Source of the DNA: Zantedeschia hybrid cultivar
Lineage: Eukaryota > Streptophyta > Magnoliopsida > Alismatales > Araceae
Length of the DNA stretch: 64,000 bases
Assembly: GCA_030544215.1 (NCBI GenBank)
Contig: JARZZO010000011.1
Coordinates: 17,500,501-17,564,500 of the forward strand
Direction of reading: 5' to 3'
In this document: piece after piece, positions 53,592-64,000 of the stretch
How positions within the stretch are numbered: the first letter of the stretch is position 1
Layout: every line of letters starts with the position of its first letter
Program-made: the position numbers and the translations under genes
The notes under the pieces: generated by a model
Seen by the model: only the letters and a program-made list of their open reading frames with translations
Databases searched by the model: none
Told to the model about the DNA's origin: nothing

Positions 53592-54428
53592 AAAACAAGC
53601 GATTATGGTTAAAGTTACTAACTTCTGGAGTTGAATAGGCAATAAGCTGTATTACCCTTGCCGGTGTTATGTGTCGTGTTATCAAATTGAAATTTTTTAA
53701 GCGGATAGGAACAACGCAGGGCTATCTGTTCATTCTGATGGGTGTGGAATTTCACTGTTGTCTTCTTACTTTCCAGGGTCTTCTTGTCCTATATTTGTGC
53801 AAATATCAGATATATAAAAAAAAAATGCCGCACTGCCCCTCTGCCGATCAGGCGGGTACTGCGCGCAGACAGCAAGTATTTTTCTTATTTAACATTGTAC
53901 TTTCCTGAACATCGATAAAAAATGTGCTGTAGCTGTAGTTTCACACTAGTTTTAGTATTTGTTCTTTTAGTTTCCCACTAATTTTAAACTAGGGGACTTT
54001 TTCCTGTCTTTTCTGCTTGCAAGTTGCAACATGCATTCTTCTTTAAACTTTGCCTTCTTATGTACACTAATATGATCGAAAACTTTTTATTTATGTTTGG
54101 AAGTGAGAAATCATTTTGCAAACTAGTTTCAGTTTATTGCTGCCGGTGGGCTAAGAGTTGTTTGGATTGTCATGATTGTTACTTTTATTTGTCATCAAGG
54201 TTGTTCGATTTGACATAAAATATTGTAAAATATTAAAAAATATTGAATCTTATGTCTTATAAAAGTAAGATGTTTTACATTATTTTACGATGTTCTATTA
54301 CCTAAATATAAATGTTACGATGCCTGCAATAGCAACCCCGCGTATGCCATCACATCAGCATTATGCAAATGCAAAACTGATGCTTATATGCAATGTCGTG
54401 TAGCAACTCAGAAGTCACTAGGATGACT
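53592..54428. other. Unassigned AT-rich sequence
   Basis: Nothing recognised. Short frames at 53669 and 54024 have no motif and biased composition. Confidence 0.35.
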
Positions 54429-54431
54429 TTA

Positions 54432-54715
54432 GGGTGTGCTTGGCATAGATTTAATTGGAAGTTATTTTTGACTTTCCATTTCAACATTAAAGATTTAGAT
54501 GCAAGTAGTCGTACTTAATTTTAGGTAGTTATAGAAGACGAGGGTTTTTTAACAACCTCACTTTGTCTCCGATCTAAGAAGTCAATCTAGAGCTTTTGAT
54601 TGAAAATTAAAAACGATCAAAACATATACAAGTGCCTTCCAACGCTTACATTCTTCTTAAGAAAATAACTAAGTAAAAGTTTAAAAGTGCTTCTAATTAG
54701 AAATTGCATCAAATA
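54432..54715. mobile_element. TTA-flanked MITE M1 (about 284 bp)
   Basis: GGGTGTGCTTGGCATAG at the left and a diverged TGCATCAAATA at the right, with TTA on both sides (54429-54431 and 54716-54718), fit a PIF/Harbinger-like MITE. It is a close relative of the next element. Confidence 0.5.
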
Positions 54716-54724
54716 TTAGTTTTA

Positions 54725-55181
54725 GGATGTGTTTGGCATAGTTTTTGGTTGGAAGTCACTTTTGGCTTCATCTTACAACACAAAGAGTAATACATGGAAG
54801 TGGTTATAACTATTTATACATAGGAGTGATGCTTGCTTCAATGCCTCCGGTGCTGCACCATGGACCCAAGATCTGAAAAATCAAAAGCTATTATAGGGTT
54901 CGGGTCATTAGGGGCATTCTTTACTATTCATTGGGTTCAGTTTTTTATTTTTTAAATTTTTTTGAGTTGTTCGATTAGAAATGAGGTTGTATGAACAGAT
55001 AAAACATTTGTGGGCCGATCATGAAAATAATTCAAAAACATTTGTGGCCCGATCATAAAAAAAATTCAAAAAACAAATAAAACATTATGCAAGTGACTTC
55101 CAGCATCTATTTCTTTTCTCTCAAAATAACCAGATAAATGTTTAAAAGTACATCCCATTAGAAGTTGTACCAAACACAGCG
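54725..55181. mobile_element. TTA-flanked MITE M2 (457 bp), with an inner insertion
   Basis: GGATGTGTTTGGCATAG and GTTGTACCAAACACAGCG are inverted ends, with TTA at 54722-54724 and 55182-55184. The block at about 54825-55070 is absent from M1 and begins like the MITE at 49014, so it is probably a nested insertion. Confidence 0.6.
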
Positions 55182-55184
55182 TTA

Positions 55185-56790
55185 ACCTGCTTGCATGTTT
55201 CGTTATAGTTGAAGGCTATAACTTTCCCTCTTTTGGAAGAGGCCAATCTGTACACCTTTTGGTTTCTTGATCCTAACCAAGATCATATGTCAACTAATAA
55301 GAGAGACCGAAAGCCCCTATACTGTTAATGCCCCATTGTTTTCATCTCACAGTCCCCGATTGACAAAAAGTGTGAAGAAAACTGAAAAAATATTACTAGA
55401 AGCCCTCATGAGATGATCTCTTTAATTCCCTCTGTCCATTCTATTCACCCTCTCATCTGCCTCTTTCCCCGCTTGTAGCTTATGGTGCCGACGACAGTAT
55501 ATTTTGCTGTTATGGGCGCTGCCTTGAGTCATTTCCAACTTCTTGGCATGCAAAGTTAACTAAAAGAGGAGGGAAAATATGCAAGATATGCACATCAAAT
55601 CCGGTATGCGACAAGTCTAGTGAATAATTTTTTTATATACAAAAGAGAGAGAGAGAGATGCTAGTATGTTACGTGCCTTTACCATATTATTTTGTCACTC
55701 CTAAAAACAAGTGTCACATGGGCATTTTATGAGTTACTGTTAATCATTTCTAGAAGCTAAAAGAAAGTATCCTGAGCAATCGCAAGAATTAGGTTCATTA
55801 GGAGAGAGGAAGTAATAAATTGGGACTCATCGGGACCAATATTACGAGCTTCCGAAACTCTACGGATGCTAATGTGCCTATGTAATACTTATCTTTTGTG
55901 AGTGGCAAAAGGGACATCGCAATAGGACAGTGCGGCATTCGAGCATTCTTTTCAAAATTCAATGTTGCCAATTTAATACTAGTGTTGCTGGCTCTCTCTA
56001 GCAATCCCATTGATAAGTTGATCATTAGGGGAAAAAAAGGAAGGTTTGGACCTCACTTATGTCCTCTCTCTCACTCACCACCATCTCTAAAGTAAGAGGT
56101 GGTATGGAAGAAGATCCCTTATGGGTTGTGGGAAAGTCTACAATAAGATTGTACGTATGATGCCAACGTTACAAACATTATTTTTTTTTCTATTTCAAAC
56201 AAATTCATATGTCTCGACATTGATTTGCCACTTGACATACTTATGTGACATGTTTGTTCTTTATTTTTTCAAGTAAATTTATATGATAGTTAGTTAGTTA
56301 ATTATGTTTAAATATAAATGTTTCGATAAAAAAAATTAAGTTTTTCATGCTTGTTTCTACATATATATACATATATTATATATACATATGTATTGAAATA
56401 AAGAGTAAATATGTAACATCTTATATAAGAGATTTATAATTAATAAATAAAAAAGAGGATCAATCAAATAGTCTATGCAGGTGAAAGAGGTAGATGCACC
56501 TTCTCCCTCTCCTCTCAAAGCATGGAATTTATCCTATAGAGAAAAAGATGACAATACTCTTGTTTGGGGAGGGGGATTATCAAGTGTCCTTCAAATGACA
56601 ATATTCGTCACCAAGTTCTTCTTTTAGGTGCTAAAGCGCCATATATTAGTTAGATCTTGAATCATGTTGACTACGTGTGATCTTTTTTTATAATTAAAAA
56701 ATAAAAAACAGCATTTTAAAGACAAATCATACCATCTCTCAAAAAGAGATAATTCTAAATGGTCTCCTTATGCTCTATCTTAAAAAAATT
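55185..56790. other. Unassigned AT-rich sequence
   Basis: No gene, element ends or RNA gene identified. GA and TA microsatellites occur near 55645 and 56360. Confidence 0.35.
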
Positions 56791-56804
56791 CTTTTTTTTT
56801 TTTT

Positions 56805-58050
56805 ATCTCTCTTGTCATACTAATTTAGTGAAAACTCCTCATAAGCCCTCTATTTAGTAAAAGCTCCCTTTAACCTCACATTTAGGTCAAAAAGATTCTT
56901 TTTTGGAGAGCTTTTCTAAAGTATTTAGAATATCTGAAAAAAATTGTATTTTCTATAAAATATCGGAAAAATATTCATATTTAAGGCATTTTCCAAATAA
57001 AAATAAAATTACAGGAAGTTGTTATGAAACAGAAAGATTATAAGAAATTTTCCTTTATTAATTCTTCTTTTTGGGTCTCTCTTGTCATACTAATTTAGGG
57101 AAAACTCCCCATAAGCCCTCTATTTAGTAAAAGCTCCCTTTAATCTCACATTTAATTGAAAAAGATTCTTTTTTGGAGAGATTTTCTAAAGTATTTAAAA
57201 TATCTAAAAATGTTCGTATTTTCTAGGGCATTTTCCAAATAAAAATAAAATTACAGGAAGTTGTTATGAAACAGAAGGATTATAAAAAAAAATTCCTCTG
57301 TTAATTTTTTTTTTTTTGGTGTCTCTTGTCATACTAATTTAGGGAAAACTCCCCATCAGCCCTCTATTTAGTAAAAGCTCCCTTTAGTCTCCCATTTAGT
57401 TGAAAAAGATTCTTTTTTGGAGAGCTCTTCTAAAGTATTTAAAATATCTGAAAACATTAGTATTTTCTATAAAATATATGAAAATATTCATATTTTTAAA
57501 GGCATTTTCCAAATAAAAATAAAATTACAGGAAGTTGTTACAGAACAGAAAGATTATAAGAAATTTTCCTTTATTAATTCTTTTTTTTGGTCTCTCTTGT
57601 CATACTAATTTAGGGAAAACTCCACATAACCCCGCTATTTAGTAAAAGCTCCCTTTAATCTCACATTTAATTGAAAAATATTGTTTTTTGGAGAGCTTTT
57701 CTAAAGTATTGAAAATATCTGAAAATATTCGTATTTCCTAAGGCATTTTCAAAATGAAAATAAAATTACAGGAAGATGTTACGAAACTGAAAGATTATAA
57801 AAAAATTTTCCTTTATTAATTCTTTATTTTGGTGTCTCTTGTCATACTAATTTAGGGATAACTCCCCATAAGCCCTCTATTTAGTAAAAGCTCCCTTTAA
57901 TCTCACTTTCAGTTGAAAAGGATTCTTTTTTGGAGAGCTTTTCTAAAGTATTTAAAATATCTGAAAATATTCGTATTATCTAAGGCATTTTCCAAGTAAA
58001 AATAAAATTCCAAGAAGTTGTTATGAAACAGAAAGATTATAAGATTTTTT
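56805..58050. repeat. Five-unit tandem array, alternating 270- and 243-bp units
   Basis: Units begin at the CTCTTGTCATACTAATTTAG motif, with CTTGTCATAC ending at 56820, 57090, 57334, 57605 and 57847. Spacings are 270, 244, 271 and 242. The longer units (1 and 3) carry an extra 'TCTATAAAATAT...AATATTCATATTT' segment absent from units 2, 4 and 5, giving the order A-B-A-B-B. Confidence 0.9.
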
Positions 58051-58879
58051 CTCTTATTAAGTAGATTGGAGGGATAAGATCAAAAAAATCCTAAAAAGTA
58101 ATAATAACAATTAAAAAAGGGTAACATTGCAGTAAGCTAAAAAAATATTTTTTTTTTTCTTGGTTGCTCTTGAAGTGTCCTAATCATTAGTACAGTGCAA
58201 AAAATTTTGCAAAATAACAAATCGAATTTAAATTTTTTTTAATTGTCCGATTAAATAAAAGAAAGTACGACCTATCAAGACATCTCGTAGACAATCTAAA
58301 AAAATAATTTTTTTTTAATTTTTTTTTGACCTACTGCAGCACGTACGATTACTCATTAAAAAAAACACTCCATCGTCCATTCCTGTGCGGGATTCAAAGA
58401 TGGTTCATAGATCAAGGAAGGGCGAACACACCCGGGTGCCGAAGAGCTCCCTAGAACCAGGAAAATCCGAGGTGCCCAAGTACTCGCATTAGATTTTGCA
58501 GCTGGAAAAACCAGAAAGTGCAACAATAAACCATGATGCAAATGGTCTCTCCACATTAATCCTGCCTTGTTACACGCCAGAAGACGAGATCTTTCTATCT
58601 GTTGCAGCGTATGCGTTAAAACTAGCCCCCCCTCCTCTTCTTCTTGTTCTTGTCACGAAGTCGTCTTCTTGTTATCATCCCCATCTCCATATATTCTCGT
58701 CTCTGTAAACATGAAGAAAAAGATTACCTTTTTGTTTCTTTTATTTCTTCCTCCTCTCCTCATCCCGCATCTTTTATTTCTTCCTTTTCTTTATCCTCAT
58801 CTTCCTCAAATCTGCTTTCCTGCCCACCACAGCCATCACCATTACATTGTGATGTGATGCTGCAACGCTCCCTTGCATT
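58051..58879 (+). other. Upstream region of the Dof gene
   Basis: AT-rich until about 58360, then CT-rich. No clear promoter element could be fixed. A splice-acceptor-like TTTCGTGCAG ends at 58931, suggesting a 5' intron before the Dof exon, as is common in this family. Confidence 0.35.
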
Positions 58880-58984
58880 TTGCCCTCTAAAGATGGCATC
58901 TTTCTTAGCATGCATGCGTGGTTTCGTGCAGGTGGAAGCACTTGGTGCGCTCCTGTGGAGGGTTTTGTGTGGGAGGGCACCGCC

Positions 58985-59644
58985 ATGGAGAAGCCCTCTC
59001 CTACTGACCCTTCTTCCCCGGCCGTTGGCGCTGCAAACAACGTCGCTTGGGCAACTGCGGCGGCGGCCGCCACCTCCACCGCTGGGGGTCTTCTCCAGAG
59101 GCGAGCGCACCGGGGACGCCCGCGGACTCGTGCCGTGGACCAGCCACACCTTGACTGCCCGCGCTGCGGCTCAGCCCACACGAGGTTCCGGGGGTTCATG
59201 GACAGGGCCCGGGAGAAGCCCCAGTACTTCTGCTCGTCTTGCCAGAGGAGATGGACGAGAGGGGCCGTCCTGCGCCAGAGCAGGAAGCAGCAGCCCCAAC
59301 CCCACGCCTCCTCTACTCCTCCTCCTCCTCCTGCTTTGTTGGTCGCTTCTGCTACCCATCAAGCTTCTCTTGCTGCTGGCTTCTCTGGAGAACCGTCGTT
59401 GGTAGGGAATGAGTTGGAGGGTTCAGGGGTTTCGGCGTTCTTGGATTGGATAGACCAGTTTCTGCAGACCCGAATGCAGGAAGACTTCAAGGCGGCGTTT
59501 TGCGGTGGCAGTGAGGAGAGGGATGGCTGTGGTTGCCCTCCATCTCTGTCAGATGGAGAGCAAGAACCGGAGCATAAGTTGCAGCAACAACTGCAACAGC
59601 AGCGATCGCACTTGCTTTGGAACGGGGAACAAGGCCAGTTTTGA
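58985..59644 (+). CDS. Divergent Dof-type zinc-finger transcription factor
   Basis: From ATG at 58985 the frame encodes 219 residues. Residues 58-86 are C-x2-C-x21-C-x2-C ('CPRCGSAHTRF' to 'QYFCSSC'), followed by 'QRRWTRGAVLRQ'. This is the Dof finger, which binds AAAG sites in plant promoters, but the usual 'CYYNNYN' loop is replaced by 'RGFMDRARE'. Ala- and Arg-rich stretches precede it; after it come a poly-Pro run, 'ASLAAGFSGEP', an aromatic/acidic 'SAFLDWIDQFLQTRMQEDF' and a Gln-rich end. Upstream in-frame ATGs at 58880 and 58910 exist, but an acceptor at 58931 makes a spliced start equally likely. A decayed tandem copy follows 1.8 kb downstream. Confidence 0.78.
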   Translation: MEKPSPTDPSSPAVGAANNVAWATAAAAATSTAGGLLQRRAHRGRPRTRAVDQPHLDCPRCGSAHTRFRGFMDRAREKPQYFCSSCQRRWTRGAVLRQSRKQQPQPHASSTPPPPPALLVASATHQASLAAGFSGEPSLVGNELEGSGVSAFLDWIDQFLQTRMQEDFKAAFCGGSEERDGCGCPPSLSDGEQEPEHKLQQQLQQQRSHLLWNGEQGQF

Positions 59645-60750
59645 CCGACCTAGCTGCCCTGGGGGAGTTGTCGACTCTTTTGGCTGTTCAAATCTCAGGA
59701 ACTTGACCTGTGGAGTCGGAAAGTTGACCCTCCAGTGTTTGTCTTTGCTTCCTGATGTTCACTTTGACTATGTAGTTAGATCCCTAGTGTCCATGTCTCT
59801 ACCGTAAATCTTTGTTTCCTTAGGGGAGGAATTAGGCTTCCTGCTGTTTATGATGTGTGCTATACCATTTTGATGATGTGTAAGCTGCAATGAAGAAGAG
59901 AACAATGCTTTTCTGTCATCAAGAAGAACAAGAGGGTGATGGAAACACTAGGTTCCTATGAACTTAAGCAGGTAGATGGATTGAAACCCATGGTTATTTA
60001 AATCCGCTTTCTTGCATTAATTGTAGTCTTCCCCTGTTGACCGGATGAAAAGAATTAGAGGAAGAAATCCACCCAAATTACTGAAATTTTGATTAAGTTA
60101 TGACCTAGAATTGCCCTTAATTTAGGTTCTGTTGTGCAAATTTCCTTAGATATTGGTCTGATCATCTTGCTTCAAAAGGCCAGCTGTGGTTTTTGATTGC
60201 TAACGGAAATGCTCAGTGTCCAATTAGCTTTGGCATACAAAATTACATTGTGTAAAAGCATGTGCCCAGAATGCCTCTATCGTAGGTCTTTCCAATCAGG
60301 ATTGGCAGATAACATTCCTCTGTGATAAACAAGTTTTTGTCACAAAAGTAAGACAATCCTTGAACTCAGAATCCAAGTCCATTCCTTCTGTGATGCCTCC
60401 TGTTAGTAATCTCTTACATTATTCGTGACTACTACATGAACATGACAAAATGCCTGGGGCAGCTTCACCTTGCATGTGCATAGGACGACTTCCTTAACAT
60501 GCCCCTGTGTGATCGGATGCCGTTCTGATGATCTACCTTCCCCATGTGAGCATTTCAAGCACCTCTTGGCTTGGCTCTTGGCGATGACACAACTTTATCT
60601 CTTCACTTCTTTGTTAGTTATGAGAAAATGCCCAAACAGCTCAAGTACTGCTTTCTTTAGTATCAAACTTGGAAGTGCAACATGTAGATACCACGGAACC
60701 GGATTGTCCCATCAACGCCACAATCGGTAGTCCCTGAAATCTTAACTTCT
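59645..60750 (+). other. 3' region of the first Dof gene and spacer
   Basis: 59775-59995 aligns with 61508-61730 downstream of the second copy ('TAGTTAGATCCCTAGTGT', 'TTTTCTGTCATCAA', 'GGTGATGGAAACACTAG'), showing that the duplication includes the 3' flank. The rest is unassigned. Confidence 0.7.
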
Positions 60751-60754
60751 TCAG

Positions 60755-61498
60755 GTGTTCTTGTGGAAGGTGATCCGCTCGAGCATCTCCATGGTCCGCA
60801 GCCGCTTCAAGTCGCAGCCATGGGATATGTTCCCCTTCCCGCGGTGCAGCTCCCCCGACACCAGGTTTTCCGGCTACAACGGCCGGGACGGCACGAAGCC
60901 GAAGCACTACTGCAACGCCTGCGAACGGTACTGGATGCGCGGGGCACGCTGCGCCACGCAAAGAGGGTCCCCAAGGCCAGGCTCCCCTCCTCCTCTGGGG
61001 TGCAACCGTCCCTGGGTACGGCCACCAGCAAGCCTCCGGCCGCTGTGGACGGTTGCCATGATGGGGAAGCTTCTTGTGGGGCTGGGTTGTTCCCTGATCT
61101 GGTGAGGCAGGGGGCTGTGGAGCCTCTGGCACCTGCAGCAGCAGCCAAAACCACCACCTCCGCTGCGGGTCTTGGGTTGCCCGGGAGAATCCCCGGTACT
61201 CCCGCTCCTCCTCCTCCTTTGTTGGTTGGTCCTTCTACCCATCAAACTTCTCTTGCTGCTGGCTTCCCTGTGAAGCAGTTGTTGGAAGAGGATGGGTTGG
61301 AGCGTTTGTGGGGGGTCGGCGTTCTTGGATTGGATGGACCAGTTTCTGCAGATCCGAATGCAGGAAGACTTCAAGGTGGCGTTTTCTGATGGCAGTGAGC
61401 AGAAGGATGGCTGTGTTCGCCAGGAACTTGACCTTTGGAGTTGCACAGTTGACCATCCCGTGTTTTTGACTCCTGCTAGTTGTAGAGTTGGTTCCTGA
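60755..61498 (+). pseudogene. Second Dof copy, decayed tandem duplicate
   Basis: After an acceptor-like CTTCTTCAG the reading contains 'FPRCSSPDTRFSGYNGRDG' and 'KPKHYCNACERYWMRG'. The finger is clear, but the first zinc Cys has become Phe, so it should not fold normally. Right after 'YWMRG' the frame changes: the adjacent frame reads 'GTLRHAKRVPKARLPSSSG', matching the conserved Dof 'GGTLRN' end, so one base seems lost near 60945. That frame continues with 'AAAAKTTTSAAGLGLPGR' and 'PPPPLLVGPSTHQTSLAAGF', and near 61300 the first frame returns with 'SAFLDWMDQFLQIRMQEDF'. The loop 'GYNGRD' is nearer to classical Dof than in the first copy. Confidence 0.78.
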
Positions 61499-61881
61499 GA
61501 ATATATAGTTAGATCCCTAGTGTTCATATCTATTGTAAAGTTTTGTGCCCTTGAAAAGGAATGCAAGCTTCCTGCTTTTTATGATGTGTCCTAGCATTTT
61601 TATGATGTGTAGGCAAACAGCTGCAATGAAGATGATGATATTGGTTTTCTGTCATCAACAAGAACAAGTGGGTGATGGAAACACTAGTTCTTAAGAACTT
61701 AAGGAAGCGAATGGATGAAACCCATAACTGTTTTTAAAGTCTGGATTAGGATCACCTCAATGTTGGAGAGGTGGAAGTCCCTACAGTCTCCAATCGCAAG
61801 GTACCACATCGATGGCTTGGGCCTAGACGGACTGAAGGTAGCTTTATGCTCTCCCCTTCAAATGTCCCCTTTTGCCCTATG
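61499..61881 (+). other. Duplicated 3' flank of the second Dof copy
   Basis: Homologous to 59770-59995 with substitutions and small indels to about 61730, then unique sequence up to the TIR element. Confidence 0.65.
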
Positions 61882-62472
61882 TAGGGCTGCAACTAAGGTG
61901 AAGCGGAAAAAGAGGTACCTTCATCCACATACGACCCGTTGTAGATTGGGGGATAAATTTTTGATCCAAATCTTTTTATATATTAGATTGAATCGGATTA
62001 TATTTATTTATTTTTTCATTTGCAGATGGCATGCATTGGATCGGGGGTTGTTATGATCCACATGCGACCCACTTTGCTACGGATTGGATCGGGTGGAGTT
62101 TGGAGTGAGTTCTACTGCGGGTCATAGAATATTAAAAATTAATACTAACTAAATTTTATGTGTAATAATATACATACATTACATCTAACTTATCCATATG
62201 TTTTAAAACAAAAAATCTTATTAATATACTTATTGAAATCTTAAATCTTTAGTTATCCCACACTAACATAACTTTTCTTATCAAGACTATAGAGTATTTG
62301 GAAAGTTACAACCAGCCTAAATTTGTTCTAAATTTATAACCAATTTATATTCATCATAAATAAGCAATTTGATGCATCAGGGGAACATGAATCAAGTTGC
62401 TCTAATGATATTGAATATACTGTTAAATACATTAAATCTAATTTTTTTATAACATGCAGATAGAAGTGGATA

Positions 62473-62566
<94 letters not shown>

Positions 62567-62787
62567 GATTTATAATTAGAAGATTCAATCTAATCTATAA
62601 GGACTTGCTGATTGGAGTGGAGCTAGGTAGACTAGTTTGAGCTCAATCCATAACTTGATCCATAGAAGGTGCAAGTAAAGACTTTTAACCCACATACTAA
62701 TCCGATCTGTTATTTTGTTGATTGGATAGGATTTTACAGATCGGGGCTGATTGGATTGCGGATTAACTCAATCCACTTGCAGCCCTA
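61882..62787. mobile_element. TIR element with TAGGGCTGCAA ends (about 906 bp)
   Basis: TAGGGCTGCAA at the left and TTGCAGCCCTA at the right are perfect 11-bp inverted repeats. Both subterminal parts hold GATCGGG/GATTGGAT motifs; the interior is AT-rich and includes the long TA run. The flanks (GCCCTATG and ACCCTGTA) match only partly as an 8-bp duplication. A non-autonomous hAT-like element is the likeliest reading. Confidence 0.65.
62476..62563. repeat. (TA)n microsatellite, 88 bp
   Basis: Uninterrupted TA dinucleotides. The Ile/Tyr-repeat frame across it is an artefact of the repeat. Confidence 0.95.
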
Positions 62788-64000
62788 ACCCTGTATGATG
62801 GAAATTGCCTACAACCAATTTCTTGCAGCCTGATGCCCCTACAGATTGGGGACTGGGGGGACCCCCACCTCTTTGTACTAAGACGATCCCTATCCATTTA
62901 AGTCTATTTCCTTGTATTGATTGTATTTCCCATGTCAAATGGATTAAACGTTATGATTTAGTGGACACTTTTATTTGTACTAAACCAACGTTTAGATAGA
63001 CATGGCACTTGGACACTTGCGCCTGACACTGCTTTTAGATTTTAAAGTGAACACCATATACGTCTTTAGAATATTTGTGTGTAAGTTAACATGCATCCAA
63101 TGTATTTCCGTTATATCATTTATGTTTTAAACAAATTTCAACAAATATATTTTATTATATGCACATGTAAGTACTTCATTATATATTTCTTGTGTCATTG
63201 TGTCCTATTTTTAAAATTTTGCTATGTCCAACACGTGTGTTTGTACCGACAAATACATATTATAGATTAAAAGATTTAAGGAAGAAAGCCACTTCAATTA
63301 CTGAAACTTTGATGAAATGAGATTACGTTTGGATATAACTCTGTTTAAAATTTGAATGAAAAGGCCAAAAATTCGGTCAAATAATTAAAAAATTAGAAAA
63401 AGATTCAGCATGAAATCCATAAAATTTGTTATCAAGATTTTTTAAAAACTAAAATAAAAATTATAATCATGTAATAATATTCTATGATATTTAAGTAGTA
63501 AAAGTCTTATTTTAAGTCAATAATATAGTGTATTAAACAGAAAGTATTAAATATTTTTGTATTATACATGAATGAAAAGGTTGATATAAAAAATGAGTAT
63601 TTAATTGGAAAATTCGAAAGTGACGTGAATTATGTGTGTGTTATAAAGTATTTAATTAACTATGACCTAGATCGTGGACAGGGATAGCAAATGAATCGGC
63701 TCTATTGGAGTCTTATTTACGGACAGACGGGGTGGGGATGAAACTGATCTCCGCCTAAAGTGCAAGGCGTCCCCAACACGCCCACTCCCGCAGGTGGCGC
63801 CGCTCGGCAGTTCGCTGAATGAGAGAATTTTAGTCGTATCCTGGACGCGCAGAAAACTTCCCGCCACTTATCTTATGCCCAACAAAGAGGCAGCATTGTT
63901 GACCAGCTGGGCATGGGCATATGAATTATGGAGGGGCTTATGGATTGGTTAAAGGTTAAGTAGCTTATTTTTTTATTGCGAAGTTGCATTATAAACTCAA
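62788..64000. other. AT-rich sequence, no gene recognised
   Basis: 63000-63640 is AT-rich without element ends. At 63700-63880 the GC content rises and a 66-codon antisense frame appears. This could be the edge of a promoter or 5' UTR of an outside gene, but nothing in it is recognisable. Confidence 0.35.

Noticed and set aside
58644..59405. 253-codon frame overlapping the Dof gene in another frame
   Set aside because: Its composition is an out-of-frame shadow of the Dof exon and the CT-rich upstream sequence. The Dof motif settles which frame is real.
60641..61566. Long antisense frames over the second Dof copy
   Set aside because: Antisense shadows of GC-rich Dof sequence without any recognised motif.
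62334..62588. Frame encoding an Ile/Tyr repeat
   Set aside because: A translation of the TA microsatellite.

Overview
This is a transposon-rich nuclear segment from a plant, most likely a flowering plant with a large genome. Dof zinc fingers are plant-specific, the split gene carries a PDS5-type Tudor domain with introns of more than 20 kb, and nearly everything between the exons is plant-type mobile DNA: Ty1/copia, Ty3/gypsy, RTE and L1 LINEs, hAT, and small TIR elements. I cannot name the species.

Two host loci are visible, both on the plus strand. (1) A Tudor-domain gene has exons at 3010-3095, 24569-24620, 24728-24805, 24885-24931, 51121-51189 and 51293-51842. All internal splice phases agree. 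Its 5' end lies outside the window or is not recognisable. Two introns of about 21.5 kb and 26.2 kb hold most of the window. The last exon seems to carry a one-base frame error in an A run. (2) Around 58.9-61.7 kb are two tandem copies of a divergent Dof zinc-finger gene. The first is open; the second has lost the first zinc cysteine and has two frame changes.

Layout. 1-2.8 kb: gypsy pol, copia pol plus 3' LTR, a 37-base C run and a GC-rich Tat-like gypsy LTR. 3.0-24.6 kb (intron 1): an RTE fragment, then a nearly complete RTE LINE (6557-17513, 16-bp target duplication) that took a copia element, a 2-kb TG...CA element carrying a small GATCGG-rich MITE, and a hAT-type MITE. After it come an L1 relic, a second AGGCG-type hAT MITE and a solo LTR. 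26.4-29.2 kb: GC-rich repeats including a 59-bp minisatellite. 29.7-38.1 kb: a four-level nest (hAT, copia, hAT, MITE). 38.1-46.3 kb: an antisense gypsy gag region split by a third hAT copy. 46.7-50 kb: short tandem repeats, a second solo LTR and MITEs. 51-52 kb: the last exons. 52.3-58 kb: MITEs and a five-unit tandem array. 58.5-61.8 kb: the Dof pair. 61.9-64 kb: a TIR element with an 88-bp TA run, then AT-rich sequence.

Several insertions have exact target duplications, so the order of events can be read. The most coherent system is a hAT family with CAAGGTT ends and GATCGG-rich subterminal regions, plus a 160-176 bp MITE family with CAAGGAAT-type ends, the same GATCGG motifs and perfect 8-bp target duplications. 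All element proteins seen here are broken, so any activity would need a source elsewhere in the genome.
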